Of a DNA stretch of 64,000 nt, positions 52,394 to 62,024 are shown one piece after another. Made by a program: the position numbers and the translations under genes. This DNA comes from Mesostigma viride (Eukaryota; Streptophyta; Mesostigmatophyceae; Mesostigmatales; Mesostigmataceae). Under the pieces are notes generated by a model. The model had not been told where the DNA came from, searched no databases, and worked only from the letters and a program-made list of their open reading frames with translations. The stretch's first letter is position 1. Each line of letters begins with the position of its first letter. Location: NCBI GenBank assembly GCA_009746045.1, contig RPFO01000175.1, forward strand, positions 1,189,001 through 1,253,000, in the 5' to 3' direction.

Positions 52394-53366
52394 GTGACGA
52401 TCAGTGTCAAGCGCCGGGTGGTTTGGTTCCCTGATGGCTCCTTTTGGTGCCCGCAACACGAATACATGGCGCACGGCACCGAGGTGCACAGTGTTCAGCA
52501 CGACTCGGGGCCCGAGAAGCCACGACGTCATGCTTCTCAGATGCTGATGAGCAGCAAGACGCTCGCGCGCAACCTGCGGAAGGGCAAGGAGTACTACATG
52601 TACCGCCTTGACTCTGTGCCCCTGCTTCAGGAGCTGATGGAGATCGGCACGGACTTCACCGAGGACGAGGTCACGCGCTACAACGCGGTCCTAGCCAAAC
52701 GAGAGAAGCTGTTTGACGAGACCACGCCGCAGTTCCCTCCGCCTCGCTCCGTGCTGCATCACATCCGCCTCAAGGAAGGCTACGGGCCCACCACGTCCCC
52801 GATGTATCGGATGGGTCCAGTAGAGCTGATGGAACTCAAGAAGATCCTGATGGCCCTCCTTGAGCGTGGTCTGATTGAGCCCAGTAACAGCCCCTTCTCA
52901 GCTGGGGTACTCCTTGTGCCCAAGCCTGGGGGCAAGTGGCGGCTCGTCACCGACTACAGGAAGCTCAACGCGATCACTGTCAAGTCCAAGTACCCGCTCC
53001 CGCGCATTGATGACATCTTCAATCGGGTGCAGGGCGCCACCTGCTTCACGGTCACTGATCGACTGCGCCGATGGGTTTTGGCAGCTCCGCATCGCTGAAG
53101 AGGACTGTCACAAGACGGCCTTCAATACGCCATACGGACACTACCAGTTCCGCGTGGCGGCGATGGGGCTCTGCAACTCACCCGCCAACTTCCAGATGCT
53201 CATGAACGACATCTTGCGGCCCGTCATGGGGACCGCACACCTGCCACAGGTATCCAGTGACCTGCGCGACCCTCGCAAGGGGGACAAGCCGCCCTGGTCC
53301 TGGAAACGCACTTGCGCTCTGGCCTATCTGGATGACATCCTGGTGTACTCCAAGACCTTTGAGGAG
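52394..53366 (+). pseudogene. pol: Element B reverse transcriptase, first part, frameshifted and split by J
   Basis: RT blocks in the first frame: IRLKEGYGPTTSPMYRMGPV, LLERGLIEPSNSPFSAGVLL, KWRLVTDYRKLNAITVKSKY and PLPRIDDIFNRVQGATCFTV. Near 53058 a frame change follows, then CADGFWQLRIAEEDCHKTAF, NTPYGHYQFRVAAMGLCNSP and the catalytic LAYLDDILVYSKTFEE. About 30 extra residues (QVSSDLRDPRKGDKPPWSW) separate the LMNDILRP block from YLDD, unusual for Ty3/gypsy RT. The frame stops at J (53367) and resumes at 58293 as HLEDVDTVL. Confidence 0.9.
53362..53366 (+). repeat. Target-site duplication of element J, left (AGGAG)
   Basis: Equals 58288-58292. Removing J plus one copy restores TFEE-HLEDVDTVL. 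Confidence 0.95.
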
Positions 53367-54196
53367 TGTTAGGGATATTATATCCACCTGACCACAATAT
53401 ATCCCAGCCTGATTTATTTCTTGTTGGATGTATTCCATATGGACTGGGAATTTGATAGCTTTGATAAGCTTGATGAATTGGGCTCAATGAGCTGATCAAT
53501 ATTCATGTGCCATAGTCCTATACTTGGACATGGATGACTTGTACCCTGAGTCAGCCTAGTAGCATCACGTATTTGATTGACAAGTGGTGCTATGGCCTGG
53601 TGGACAGTTGTTTGGTCCATGAGCTGACAAGTGTTGGAAGCTCGTGATGACACATGTTATGACTTACATGATGACAAGTGGGTAGACTCATTGCATGACA
53701 CTTGTCACTCCAAGGAGAAGAGATGTGTCACTTTATTAATCATGTTATGTGGCACATTATGTAGACACTTGGCATCTAGCTATTATGCCAGCTCATTGGA
53801 TCATGTCTAGAATGTTCTAGGAATGTTCTAAGAATATGCCAGGAATATTCCTGGAATATACTGAGAATATGCTGGGAATATGCTAGGAATATGCTAGGAT
53901 GTTTCTACAAGCTTCTGTGATGATGTCATTGCTGATGTCATCCTTCCTAGCCTAAAAGGTATAAAAGGAAACTGCCCCCTAAGGGCAGGTACCTCCATTT
54001 AACCTCTATTGAACCTCCATTTCACCTCTATTGAACCTCTATTCCTAACCTCTAAGCCTATGAAATAAAACTCTTTTTCTGGTCTCTCTTCCATTGTCTT
54101 CAAGCTCAGTCTTTCATCACCTGCAAGGTGAAAGGGTAGCAAGGCCAAGCACAAGGCATTGTGTAAAACCCATTAGTTTCCTCTACTTTTCCAAGA
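53367..54196 (+). repeat. 5' LTR of element J
   Basis: 830 bp, TGTTAGGGATATTATATCC...CTTTTCCAAGA. TATAAAAGG near 53960 and AATAAA near 54063 are promoter and poly(A) candidates. Confidence 0.95.
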
Positions 54197-54208
54197 TGGT
54201 ATCGGAGG
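54197..54208 (+). promoter_or_regulatory. Primer-binding site of element J
   Basis: TGGTATCGGAGG directly after the LTR closely resembles the TGGTATCAGAGC site of copia elements, which pairs with initiator tRNA-Met. Confidence 0.85.
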
Positions 54209-54215
54209 ATTGTTC

Positions 54216-56306
54216 ATGAGCTCCAAGAAGACCACCAAGAAACCCAGCCCAGTTACAAGCTCCATGGCAAGCGAGGTGGACTACACTCCTATGCTGAATG
54301 TGTGCTCCAAGATGGTGCTGAAATTTGACGGCACAAGTTTACGTGGCTGGGAGGAGACCAAGACATCCCTTGAGGGCTTCTGTCGCTTCTACGGGGTTAA
54401 GGATGTTCTGCTTGGCACCAAGGAGGACCCGAAGGCTGACATGGCTGTCGGCCTTGTTATCTCAGCTGCACTTGTTGGAGAAGCGAGGCGCATCCTATCG
54501 CTCGTGCCAGACCAATCTGGCAGCAAGCTCTACAAGACGCTGAGGGAGGTCTACGAGCAGCAAAAGCTCACCAAGAGCCACCGGATGGACCTCAGGGTCC
54601 AGCTGCACAGGCTGCAAATGAAGCCAGGGGAGACCATGGGGCAGTATATCCTAAGGGGACTGCTGCTGCTGGCGGAGTACCGTGCTGTGGGGGGAGTCAT
54701 GAGTGACCAAGACTTCGCAGCCATTCTCAAGAGCGGCCTGCCAGACAAATATCGCCCTGCGCTGATATCGGTGCATTTCAAGGAGGAGGACAACTTGGAG
54801 GAGGTCAAGGCTGCGCTGCTGGAAGCGGAGGACATGCTGATGGGAGGGCGTTCTGCTGAAGCAAAGAAGGAGAGCTCATCGGACGGCCAAGCTTTCCACA
54901 CTACTACCAAGAAAAGTGGAGAAAAGCGGTGCTATCACTGCAAGAAGCTTGGGCACGTGGAGGCCCAGTGCTGGGAGAAGCATCCGGAGCTGAAGCAAGA
55001 ACGCAAGAACCAGGCGACGCGACGGAACCACGCGACATCAGCGGCGAGAAAGGGGCACTCACCAGGTGCCAGCGAGGCGCACATCACCCAGGAGGCTGCA
55101 GAGCTGCTGTCCGGCTTCGTCTTCGCCACCATCGCCGAGTCGCCATCGCCGTCGGACACTGCTGCACTCACGCAATATGAAAGGAAGGCGCCGACCAGCT
55201 GGGTGCTGGATTCTGCAGCGAGCTGTCACATGACGCCATGCCCGTCGGATTTCGTGTGCCTGCACCCTCACAACAGGGAAATCTCCGGCTCAGGCGGCAA
55301 ACTGAAGGCGACAGCCATCGGGACTGTCAAGCTGAAGCTGCCGGGCCAGGAGGCAGACGTGCACCTCCAAAACGCGCTGCTCGTTCCAAAGCTGAGCACC
55401 CGACTTTTATCTGTCGGCCAGCTCGTCAAGGATGGCCACAACGTCGACCTCGCCAAGCGGGTTGCTGTGCTGGACAGCAGGCCCTGCAGCATCGTGACGA
55501 GGAACAACGCCTACTTTTTGCCCGCGCGCGGTGCGGACGCAGCGATGGACACCATCCCAGAGCTGATATCTTCGGCGACGAGCTTCAAGGACGTCGACGC
55601 TGCCTGTCAAGGGCAGAAAATGGCGAGCAGCGAGCGCAGCATCTCACGTGCCTCGGGACACGCGGCGGAGTGGCTGGCCGTGGGCCTAACGGTCATACTG
55701 GCCATGCTTGCCCGTGTATGCGGGATCGGGGGCGGCCTACTGGGCATTACTCGCACACTGCGTGGCTTTTTATACTCTGCGCCGGCCCAGTGGAAGTTCA
55801 CGCCAATTCGAGAAGTTTCCAGCGCAATGGAGAAGTCCGTGTCAGACGCTGAAGTACTTCCAGAAATCGCGGTCCAGACCGGCCCAGTGCAGGCGGAGCG
55901 CGTTGTCGCCGCCAGCATACCAGGTGACACTGGTGCTCGTAACCCAAGTCCGGCGACCAGACCAAAGGCGCGGCGCTCGAACGCTGCCAGCCTAACTGAG
56001 GGGGAACAAATTCGTGGCGCGAGGGCGAAATCGACCAAGCTGCCAAATTTTTCCAAGTCCTGGACTGCCAAGTCCGGTGCTGGCGCGAGGCCTCGAGCGA
56101 GCCGACAACGACGTGGACAGCGACCTGTCAGCCAAACTGCTGTCAAACACCAACGGTCAGGTCGACTGCAAAATGCTGCCAAGGCATCACGTCGGTCAGT
56201 TGACGGTGTTCGGCCAGGCCATGGCATTTGCAATTGCGCTAGCTGCAACGACCCTTGGAAATTGTCGCCCAGGATGCACAGACCCCACTTCTCAAGGTTG
56301 CCCTAA
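54216..56306 (+). CDS. gag: Element J gag-protease protein with novel C-terminal part
   Basis: The first ATG in frame follows the primer site by 7 bases. Copia gag: LKFDGTSLRGWEETKTSLEG, LYKTLREVYEQQKLTKSHRM, LRVQLHRLQMKPGETMGQYI, ILKSGLPDKYRPAL; knuckle CYHCKKLGHVEAQC. The protease follows with WVLDSAASCHMTPCPSDFV, the copia-type D-S-A site, and the TRLLSVGQLVKDGHNVDLAK and PARGADAAMD segment that normally leads to integrase. Instead of integrase there is a hydrophobic stretch (EWLAVGLTVILAMLARVCGI and GGGLLGITRTLRG, residues about 483-520) and then some 180 basic, Ser/Ala/Arg-rich residues to the stop. The frame is intact over 697 codons. The tail is of unknown origin and could be a captured sequence or frame-read remnant. 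Confidence 0.88.
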   Translation: MSSKKTTKKPSPVTSSMASEVDYTPMLNVCSKMVLKFDGTSLRGWEETKTSLEGFCRFYGVKDVLLGTKEDPKADMAVGLVISAALVGEARRILSLVPDQSGSKLYKTLREVYEQQKLTKSHRMDLRVQLHRLQMKPGETMGQYILRGLLLLAEYRAVGGVMSDQDFAAILKSGLPDKYRPALISVHFKEEDNLEEVKAALLEAEDMLMGGRSAEAKKESSSDGQAFHTTTKKSGEKRCYHCKKLGHVEAQCWEKHPELKQERKNQATRRNHATSAARKGHSPGASEAHITQEAAELLSGFVFATIAESPSPSDTAALTQYERKAPTSWVLDSAASCHMTPCPSDFVCLHPHNREISGSGGKLKATAIGTVKLKLPGQEADVHLQNALLVPKLSTRLLSVGQLVKDGHNVDLAKRVAVLDSRPCSIVTRNNAYFLPARGADAAMDTIPELISSATSFKDVDAACQGQKMASSERSISRASGHAAEWLAVGLTVILAMLARVCGIGGGLLGITRTLRGFLYSAPAQWKFTPIREVSSAMEKSVSDAEVLPEIAVQTGPVQAERVVAASIPGDTGARNPSPATRPKARRSNAASLTEGEQIRGARAKSTKLPNFSKSWTAKSGAGARPRASRQRRGQRPVSQTAVKHQRSGRLQNAAKASRRSVDGVRPGHGICNCASCNDPWKLSPRMHRPHFSRLP

Positions 56307-57443
56307 TGTTTTGTCTGTGGGAAATTAACTTGTATGTCGACTTTTGTGTCGTGTTTGCTGGAAATTGTGAGGCGCCGTAAGCCTGCGTTTTCTGGTTCTT
56401 TCTTTGTGTTCTTCCAGCAATTATGTGTTTATTTTGCCATGCGTTCAGTGGCGATGGCCCACGCATTTTGGTATTGTTCCCACGAGACGTTTTCTACGTA
56501 CCTGGAGTGTATATCCAGAGTTTTTGCACGCTATTTGTGGCACTGGTCTGCGGCGTAGTGAAGCGCCGTTGTATCGTCGTCTACGACTTGTTTTCGTAAG
56601 TAAAGTGCCTGTGACGCGTGTGTTATTTTGTTTTGTGCTGAGAGCATTGCTTGTATGCAAATGCTTACGTCCTTTGTGTCCAATTCGGCTGTGCATTTCG
56701 GCATAGCCTGTAATGTCGGACGTTATGTTTACTCTCGGGCACTGATTTGTGAATCGTGACGAAGTAATCGTTACTTGTGTTCGCCTTTGTGGCGGTAATG
56801 TTTTGCACGTCCTGTTTTCTTTGCTATGAAGCGCGTTTATCTGTTATGGCCACTGTGTCTTGTGTTGAAGGTTGTATTGTACCTTGTTTGTGTGGCATTT
56901 GTTGCCAATATATATGTTTGTTTGCTCACCCCGTTTATTTGGCGTAAACGTGATGTTGGTGTCATTTATTTTGTGAGATGGCGTATGTTATGTTGCTCCG
57001 TGTGTGTACAGCACGTGTTGTTGCCGTTACCCTACCTCTATACCGTTTGGGTTAGCTCATAGGGACTTTCTTTGTTGGCATGTGTTGCCGTATTATATTT
57101 GTGGGACTGTGTGCCCCTATTGTGTCCATGGGCAGCCGCTTTGAGTGAGGGGGGAATGTCGCATCTAGAGCACTTTTTCCAACCAAGGGTTGGGTATCAG
57201 CCATCCAGGATGGGCAGCTAGTGCGTTGCTGCTATGGTAGGACACTCATTCGCGTTGCCGGGGGGGGGGATCAGTGGCGGTAGTGCGGCTCATGACCGCA
57301 TGTTGGAGCTTCAAGCGTTTCACGAGGACGGCATCTTCATTTTCAGTTGCACCATGCTAGCAACTGGACTGCATGCTACGAGCATGTGGTTAAGGGGGGT
57401 GTTGAGATTCCACCTACCCAGACATCTTTTGCATTGTGCCCAT
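56307..57443 (+). other. Non-coding 3' part of J
   Basis: T-rich sequence. A 78-codon hydrophobic frame at 56826-57062 starts MKRVYLLWPLCLVLKVVLYL, but the high T content makes chance hydrophobic frames likely. A first AAGGGGGG tract lies at 57392-57399, followed by TGTTGAGATTCCACCT, which looks like an LTR start. Confidence 0.45.
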
Positions 57444-57448
57444 GTGGC

Positions 57449-57457
57449 TAAGGGGGG
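57449..57457 (+). promoter_or_regulatory. Polypurine tract of element J
   Basis: TAAGGGGGG directly before the 3' LTR. Confidence 0.85.
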
Positions 57458-58287
57458 TGTTAGGGATATTATATCCACCTGACCACAATATATCCCAGCC
57501 TGATTTATTTCTTGTTGGATGTATTCCATATGGACTGGGAATTTGATAGCTTTGATAAGCTTGATGAATTGGGCTCAATGAGCTGATCAATATTCATGTG
57601 CCATAGTCCTATACTTGGACATGGATGACTTGTACCCTGAGTCAGCCTAGTAGCATCACGTATTTGATTGACAAGTGGTGCTATGGCCTGGTGGACAGTT
57701 GTTTGGTCCATGAGCTGACAAGTGTTGGAAGCTCGTGATGACACATGTTATGACTTACATGATGACAAGTGGGTAGACTCATTGCATGACACTTGTCACT
57801 CCAAGGAGAAGAGATGTGTCACTTTATTAATCATGTTATGTGGCACATTATGTAGACACTTGGCATCTAGCTATTATGCCAGCTCATTGGATCATGTCTA
57901 GAATGTTCTAGGAATGTTCTAAGAATATGCCAGGAATATTCCTGGAATATACTGAGAATATGCTGGGAATATGCTAGGAATATGCTAGGATGTTTCTACA
58001 AGCTTCTGTGATGATGTCATTGCTGATGTCATCCTTCCTAGCCTAAAAGGTATAAAAGGAAACTGCCCCCTAAGGGCAGGTACCTCCATTTAACCTCTAT
58101 CGAACCTCCATTTCACCTCTATTGAACCTCTATTCCTAACCTCTAAGCCTATGAAATAAAACTCTTTTTCTGGTCTCTCTTCCATTGTCTTCAAGCTCAG
58201 TCTTTCATCACCTGCAAGGTGAAAGGGTAGCAAGGCCAAGCACAAGGCATTGTGTAAAACCCATTAGTTTCCTCTACTTTTCCAACA
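57458..58287 (+). repeat. 3' LTR of element J
   Basis: 830 bp, ending CTTTTCCAACA, followed by AGGAG. Confidence 0.95.
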
Positions 58288-58292
58288 AGGAG
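58288..58292 (+). repeat. Target-site duplication of element J, right (AGGAG)
   Basis: Matches 53362-53366. Confidence 0.95.
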
Positions 58293-59870
58293 CACCTGGA
58301 GGACGTCGATACGGTCCTGCGCATCATGGAGGACGAGCATCTCTCGGCCCGCAGGGCCAAGGTCCGCGCGGGGCGCAGCGTCCCGTTCCTGGGCCACACG
58401 CTTTCGGCAGCAGGCGTGGCCACGGACCCAGAGAAGATCGCCTCTGTCCAACAGTGGCCAGCTCCGACCGACGTGAAGGGCGTGTGTAGCTTCCTAGGGA
58501 TTGCGTCATACTATCGGCTCTTCATCCCCCGGTTTGCCACGATCGCGTCGCCCATCAACGCTCTCCTTAAGAAGGGCGTGTCCTTTGTCTGGTCGGCACA
58601 GTGCCAGCAGGCCTTTGAGGCCCTCAAGGCCAGTTTGACTGCGGCCCCAGTGCTCGTGCTCCCAGACCCGTCCCTTCCTTTTGTGGTTGCGACGGATGCG
58701 AGCAAGGTGGCTATCGGCGGGGTCCTCCTGCAGGACCAAGGCAAGGGCTTGCAACCGGTTGAGTACATCTCCCGCACAATGATCCCTGCCGAGCGGAACT
58801 ATCCGGTCCACCAGCAAGAGCTTTTGGCTGTGGTCTACTGTTGCCACACATGGCGCCACCACCTGTTGGGCGCGCAGTTTGATGTTGCGGTCAGTGAGAC
58901 GGGGGACCTTGACCCCGCCCGTTTGATTATTCACACGGACCATAGGCCCCTGACTCACCTCTTGAGTCAGCCAAATCTGACGCCCCGTCAGGCCAGATGG
59001 ATGGAGTACCTTTCCCAGTTCGCCCCTTTTAAGATCCAGTATGTGAAGGGTGCGGACAATGTGGTGCCCGACCCCCTCTCCCGTCGTGCTGACTACTGGT
59101 TCTATGAGGACATGGGGGTGCTCCACACCACCTGCGAGGAGGCGCCTGGCGCCCCGCTCTACGATGACCTCCCACGGTCGCCGCGGGCGCGCTACCTGTT
59201 CCACATGAGTCATACCACTCCGGATGCCTTATCGACCCCCGATGGCGACGACGACCAGCGCGTGGACGCGCGGTCTCCCGGGGAAGGGGAGGGATCCCAC
59301 ACGTGGGTTCCCCTTGGGGCGGTGGTTCAGGCCATTTTTCATCTGGAACCTCTTGGATCTCCGGTGGTCGTGTCTGAGTACCTACACTCGGCGCTGGACC
59401 AACCGGAGGAGGAGGAGGAGACCGATGCGTACACGGTCACCTCCCCCCTGGAGATGCTGATCAGCCGCTTCACGGTTACTGAGCCGGCCGCCTTGGAGGT
59501 GATCAAGTCACACCCAAAGATGATGGGCAAGCTCCCGTGCAAGTTCCAAGAGGGACGCCTGTACGTCATGGTGCGCCCGGACACGTGGCGCCTCTACATA
59601 CCCGAGCTCTGTCGAGCAGCCTTGCTCCACGAGCTCCACGACTCTCTTGTCGGCGGTCACCAGGGCATTCATCGGCTGCTACCACGAGCGCGCCGCCACT
59701 TCTACTGGCCTGGTATGAAGGACTACATCAAGGCCTACATACGCGAATGCCCGTCGTGCCAGATTATTAGCCAAGTCCCAGAACACGGGTACTCAGGCTG
59801 TCCCAAAGACGCTACCGGATCCCCTGGGTCCCTGGGACTCGATTCAGATGGATTTCGTCGGCCCCTTTAA
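58293..59870 (+). pseudogene. pol: Element B pol: end of RT, RNase H, integrase zinc finger
   Basis: It continues RT after J with HLEDVDTVLRIMEDEHLSAR, RSVPFLGHTLSAAGVATDP and the connection GVCSFLGIASYYRLFIPRFA. RNase H: PFVVATDASKVAIGGVLLQD, ERNYPVHQQELLAVVYCCHT, LIIHTDHRPLTHLLSQPNLT and ADNVVPDPLSRRADYW. A spacer with DDDQRVDARSPGEGEGSHTW follows, then the integrase HHCC motif: LHELHDSLVGGHQGIHRLL and CPSCQII. Near 59800 the sense leaves this frame; the integrase core is in another frame from 59848. The frame end at 59870 is therefore false. An apparent upstream extension to 58185 is LTR sequence of J. Confidence 0.92.
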
Positions 59871-60957
59871 GAAGACCAAGAACGGCAACAGCAAGATCTT
59901 GGTGTTCGTGGACCGACTCACGCGCATGTGTCACCTGGCCCCCTGTCCGGCTGACCTCACGGCTGAGGGGTGTGCCAAACTGTACCTCAACCACGTCTTC
60001 CGGTTCCACGGGCTCAGCCGCCAGTTCATCTCGGACCGGGACACGCTCTTCACCGCCCGGTTCTGGCAGGAGTTCTTCGACTGCCTGGGAACCAAGGTGT
60101 CGCTAGGGACGGCTTATCACAGCTCGTCCTCCCATCTGGTGGAGCGGCTCAACCGCACAGTACAGGAAACCATGCGCCATTACACCGACGAGGTGGGCAG
60201 CAACTGGGAGGAGTTGTTGTGCTTGGTGGAGTTCTCCCTGAACAACGCACCACAGGCAGCCCATGGTCTCACCCCGTTCTTTCTCAACACGGGAAGGCAT
60301 CCGCTGACGCCGACCGACTTGCTGACGAGTCCGGCGCTGGCGGAACCGGAGGTGCTGCGCACTACTCTGGCGGGCGTGAGCAGCCTGCTGGAAAAGATGC
60401 GCCAAGCTCACAACAGTGCGGTTAAAGGGTACCGGGCCGCCGCCGAGCGCAATATGGCTCGCGTGGAAGGCAAGCGGGACTCGAGAGCACCGGACATCGA
60501 GGTCGGGGACTGGGTTCTGGTAGAGGGACCCCAGCTCGGTCGATTCTCCCAGAAGGTGGAAGGGGAGCTCAAAACGAAGCTCCGGCCCATGTACCTGGGG
60601 CCCCACCAAGTGCTGGAGAAATGGGATGATGTCATGTTCAAGGTGGACGTGCCCATCTCATGGGGCACCGCGACAACCTTCCACCGCGACCAGCTCAAGC
60701 TGTACCACCAGAACTCGATCCAGGGTAGACTCAATCCCCCGGCTCCGGTGGAATACGACCCGGAGACAGGGGAACAGGAGGACGAGGTCGAGGAGGTTGT
60801 CGCCCATCGCGATTTCGGGCGTGGTCGTCAACGCCAATATCGGATCCGGTGGAAGTTTTCTAGATATGGGGCAGAGGCCTCTTGGCGGACGGAGAAGGAG
60901 CTCTCTGGCTGCAAGCGGTTGCTAGACGCGTACAAGAAGGTCCACAGGTTGCACTAG
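59848..60957 (+). CDS. pol: Element B integrase core and chromodomain
   Basis: The sense frame already runs a little upstream (PLGPWDSIQMDFVGPFKK). The DDE core is QMDFVGPF, FISDRDTLFTARFWQEFF and HLVERLNRTVQETM (D, D and E). The usual HPQTDGQ before the E is changed to HSSSSHL. GPY/F-like part: YLGPHQVLEKWDDVMFKVDV and TTFHRDQLKLYH. The C-terminus is a chromodomain: VEEVVAHRDFGRGRQRQYRI, RWKFSRYGAEASWRTEKEL. This places B among chromoviruses, whose chromodomain directs insertion to marked chromatin. The frame closes normally at 60957. Confidence 0.93.
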   Translation: MDFVGPFKKTKNGNSKILVFVDRLTRMCHLAPCPADLTAEGCAKLYLNHVFRFHGLSRQFISDRDTLFTARFWQEFFDCLGTKVSLGTAYHSSSSHLVERLNRTVQETMRHYTDEVGSNWEELLCLVEFSLNNAPQAAHGLTPFFLNTGRHPLTPTDLLTSPALAEPEVLRTTLAGVSSLLEKMRQAHNSAVKGYRAAAERNMARVEGKRDSRAPDIEVGDWVLVEGPQLGRFSQKVEGELKTKLRPMYLGPHQVLEKWDDVMFKVDVPISWGTATTFHRDQLKLYHQNSIQGRLNPPAPVEYDPETGEQEDEVEEVVAHRDFGRGRQRQYRIRWKFSRYGAEASWRTEKELSGCKRLLDAYKKVHRLH

Positions 60958-61016
60958 AGGTATGTACATACCACAGGTACACCGTACACTAGTCGGTATG
61001 ACACCGGTACTCACAG

Positions 61017-62024
61017 GTGTTGCCTTGCTGCTCGTGGTCATTCCTTGTACAACAGGCGTACTCCCAGGAGGAGACTCGCTTCAGCCCTCGCCCCATAGGT
61101 AGTGACTCCAGCAGTCCTTTGGTGCGGTTCACACCCCCAGCCTCCCCGGAGGAGCCTCCGGGGTTCGCACCGACTGCCAGTTGTGGCAAGAGACGACGGT
61201 CGGAAGACATGAAGGAGCAGGGGTCGGATATAGCTGCGACCGCCAACGAGAACAACCGTGAAACCTTTAATCCGCGGATGTTTCTGCCCGACTACGGCCA
61301 GGAGGGCGTGTTCTTGGCGCGTCGACGGCGCAGGCACGGCAAGGCCGATCAAGACTACCTGGCCTCCTCGGTTCTGGAGTGGCCCCGCGATCGACACGAG
61401 AAGTTCCGCAAATCCGTGCAAAGGCACTGCGGGTTCAAAGTCGAGACACGGACGGCGATTCGAGGGAATGTGGCGGTAGGGACAGCTTGGGAGGACCACG
61501 CACCCAGCTGTGCCTGCAACCGTTGCGTGACTACGGTGTCGGCCCTCATGGCCTACCCACGCCTCATGTTCTTGCTCGTCGCACCGGCACGACGTCAGAC
61601 CCTGCAGTGTGCCTACCGGGGCTTGCCGCCAGATGGGGCCTTGCGGCGCCCGTTCTGCACCGCAGCAGGCCAGTACTCCCTTCGACAGGCGCTCGACCGC
61701 ATCGTGGAGTTGGACGAGGCGGATGATCGCGGCGGGGAGGGCCCCGATGATGAGGAGTACTGGAGTGAGGACGACGACCTGTTCCCGCCGCGCCCTGCGC
61801 CCCGGGAACCTGCCCACTCAGCCGGCAACGCCTCGCGCGATGCCGGGGCCCGCCGCGAGAATTCGGGTGACCGGCGACCCCCGGGTCAGGACAGGAGGTC
61901 CGGCAGCGCACGGGACGCGTCCCGCTCCAGGGAGCCTTCCCGTGGCGTGGGTGTTCGCCCGGAGACGCGTGAGGAGGAAAAGTTAAAGCCCGACCGGCTC
62001 AGCTATGGCGGTCGGTCACGTTGA
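61017..62024 (+). CDS. Unknown ORF downstream of integrase in element B
   Basis: About 335 codons, with the first clear ATG at 61209 (MKEQGSDIAATANENNRETF). The central part looks folded: RMFLPDYGQEGVFLARRRRR, VLEWPRDRHEKFRKSVQRHC and a cysteine cluster SCACNRCVTTVSALMAYPRL. The C-terminal third is acidic then basic and disordered-like (DDEEYWSEDDDLFPP, DRRSGSARDASRSREPSR). No envelope, protease or nuclease motif is seen. It sits between pol and the expected 3' LTR, a place where some LTR elements carry extra ORFs. The frame is clean while pol is broken, which may only reflect chance. Function unknown. Confidence 0.55.
   Translation: MLPCCSWSFLVQQAYSQEETRFSPRPIGSDSSSPLVRFTPPASPEEPPGFAPTASCGKRRRSEDMKEQGSDIAATANENNRETFNPRMFLPDYGQEGVFLARRRRRHGKADQDYLASSVLEWPRDRHEKFRKSVQRHCGFKVETRTAIRGNVAVGTAWEDHAPSCACNRCVTTVSALMAYPRLMFLLVAPARRQTLQCAYRGLPPDGALRRPFCTAAGQYSLRQALDRIVELDEADDRGGEGPDDEEYWSEDDDLFPPRPAPREPAHSAGNASRDAGARRENSGDRRPPGQDRRSGSARDASRSREPSRGVGVRPETREEEKLKPDRLSYGGRSR

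Larger units (their letters stand above)
53367..58287 (+). mobile_element. Element J: copia-derived, gag-protease only, nested in B
   Basis: A 4.9-kb element with 830-bp LTRs, a copia-type primer site, a polypurine tract and AGGAG duplication. The LTRs differ at only two places that I can see (T/C near 54021 against 58101, and G/C next to the end), so insertion is recent. It carries one long gag-protease ORF and no integrase, RT or RNase H. Confidence 0.95.

Noticed and set aside
53414-53653. 79-codon minus-strand frame present twice (also 57505-57744)
   Set aside because: Identical because both lie in the J LTRs; no coding features.
56826-57062. 78-codon hydrophobic frame in J as an envelope-like protein
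   Set aside because: T-rich base composition alone gives such hydrophobic frames; no cleavage site, cysteine pattern or upstream signal supports an envelope.
58185-58287. N-terminal extension of the B RNase H frame
   Set aside because: It is LTR sequence of J; the true continuation comes from 53366.
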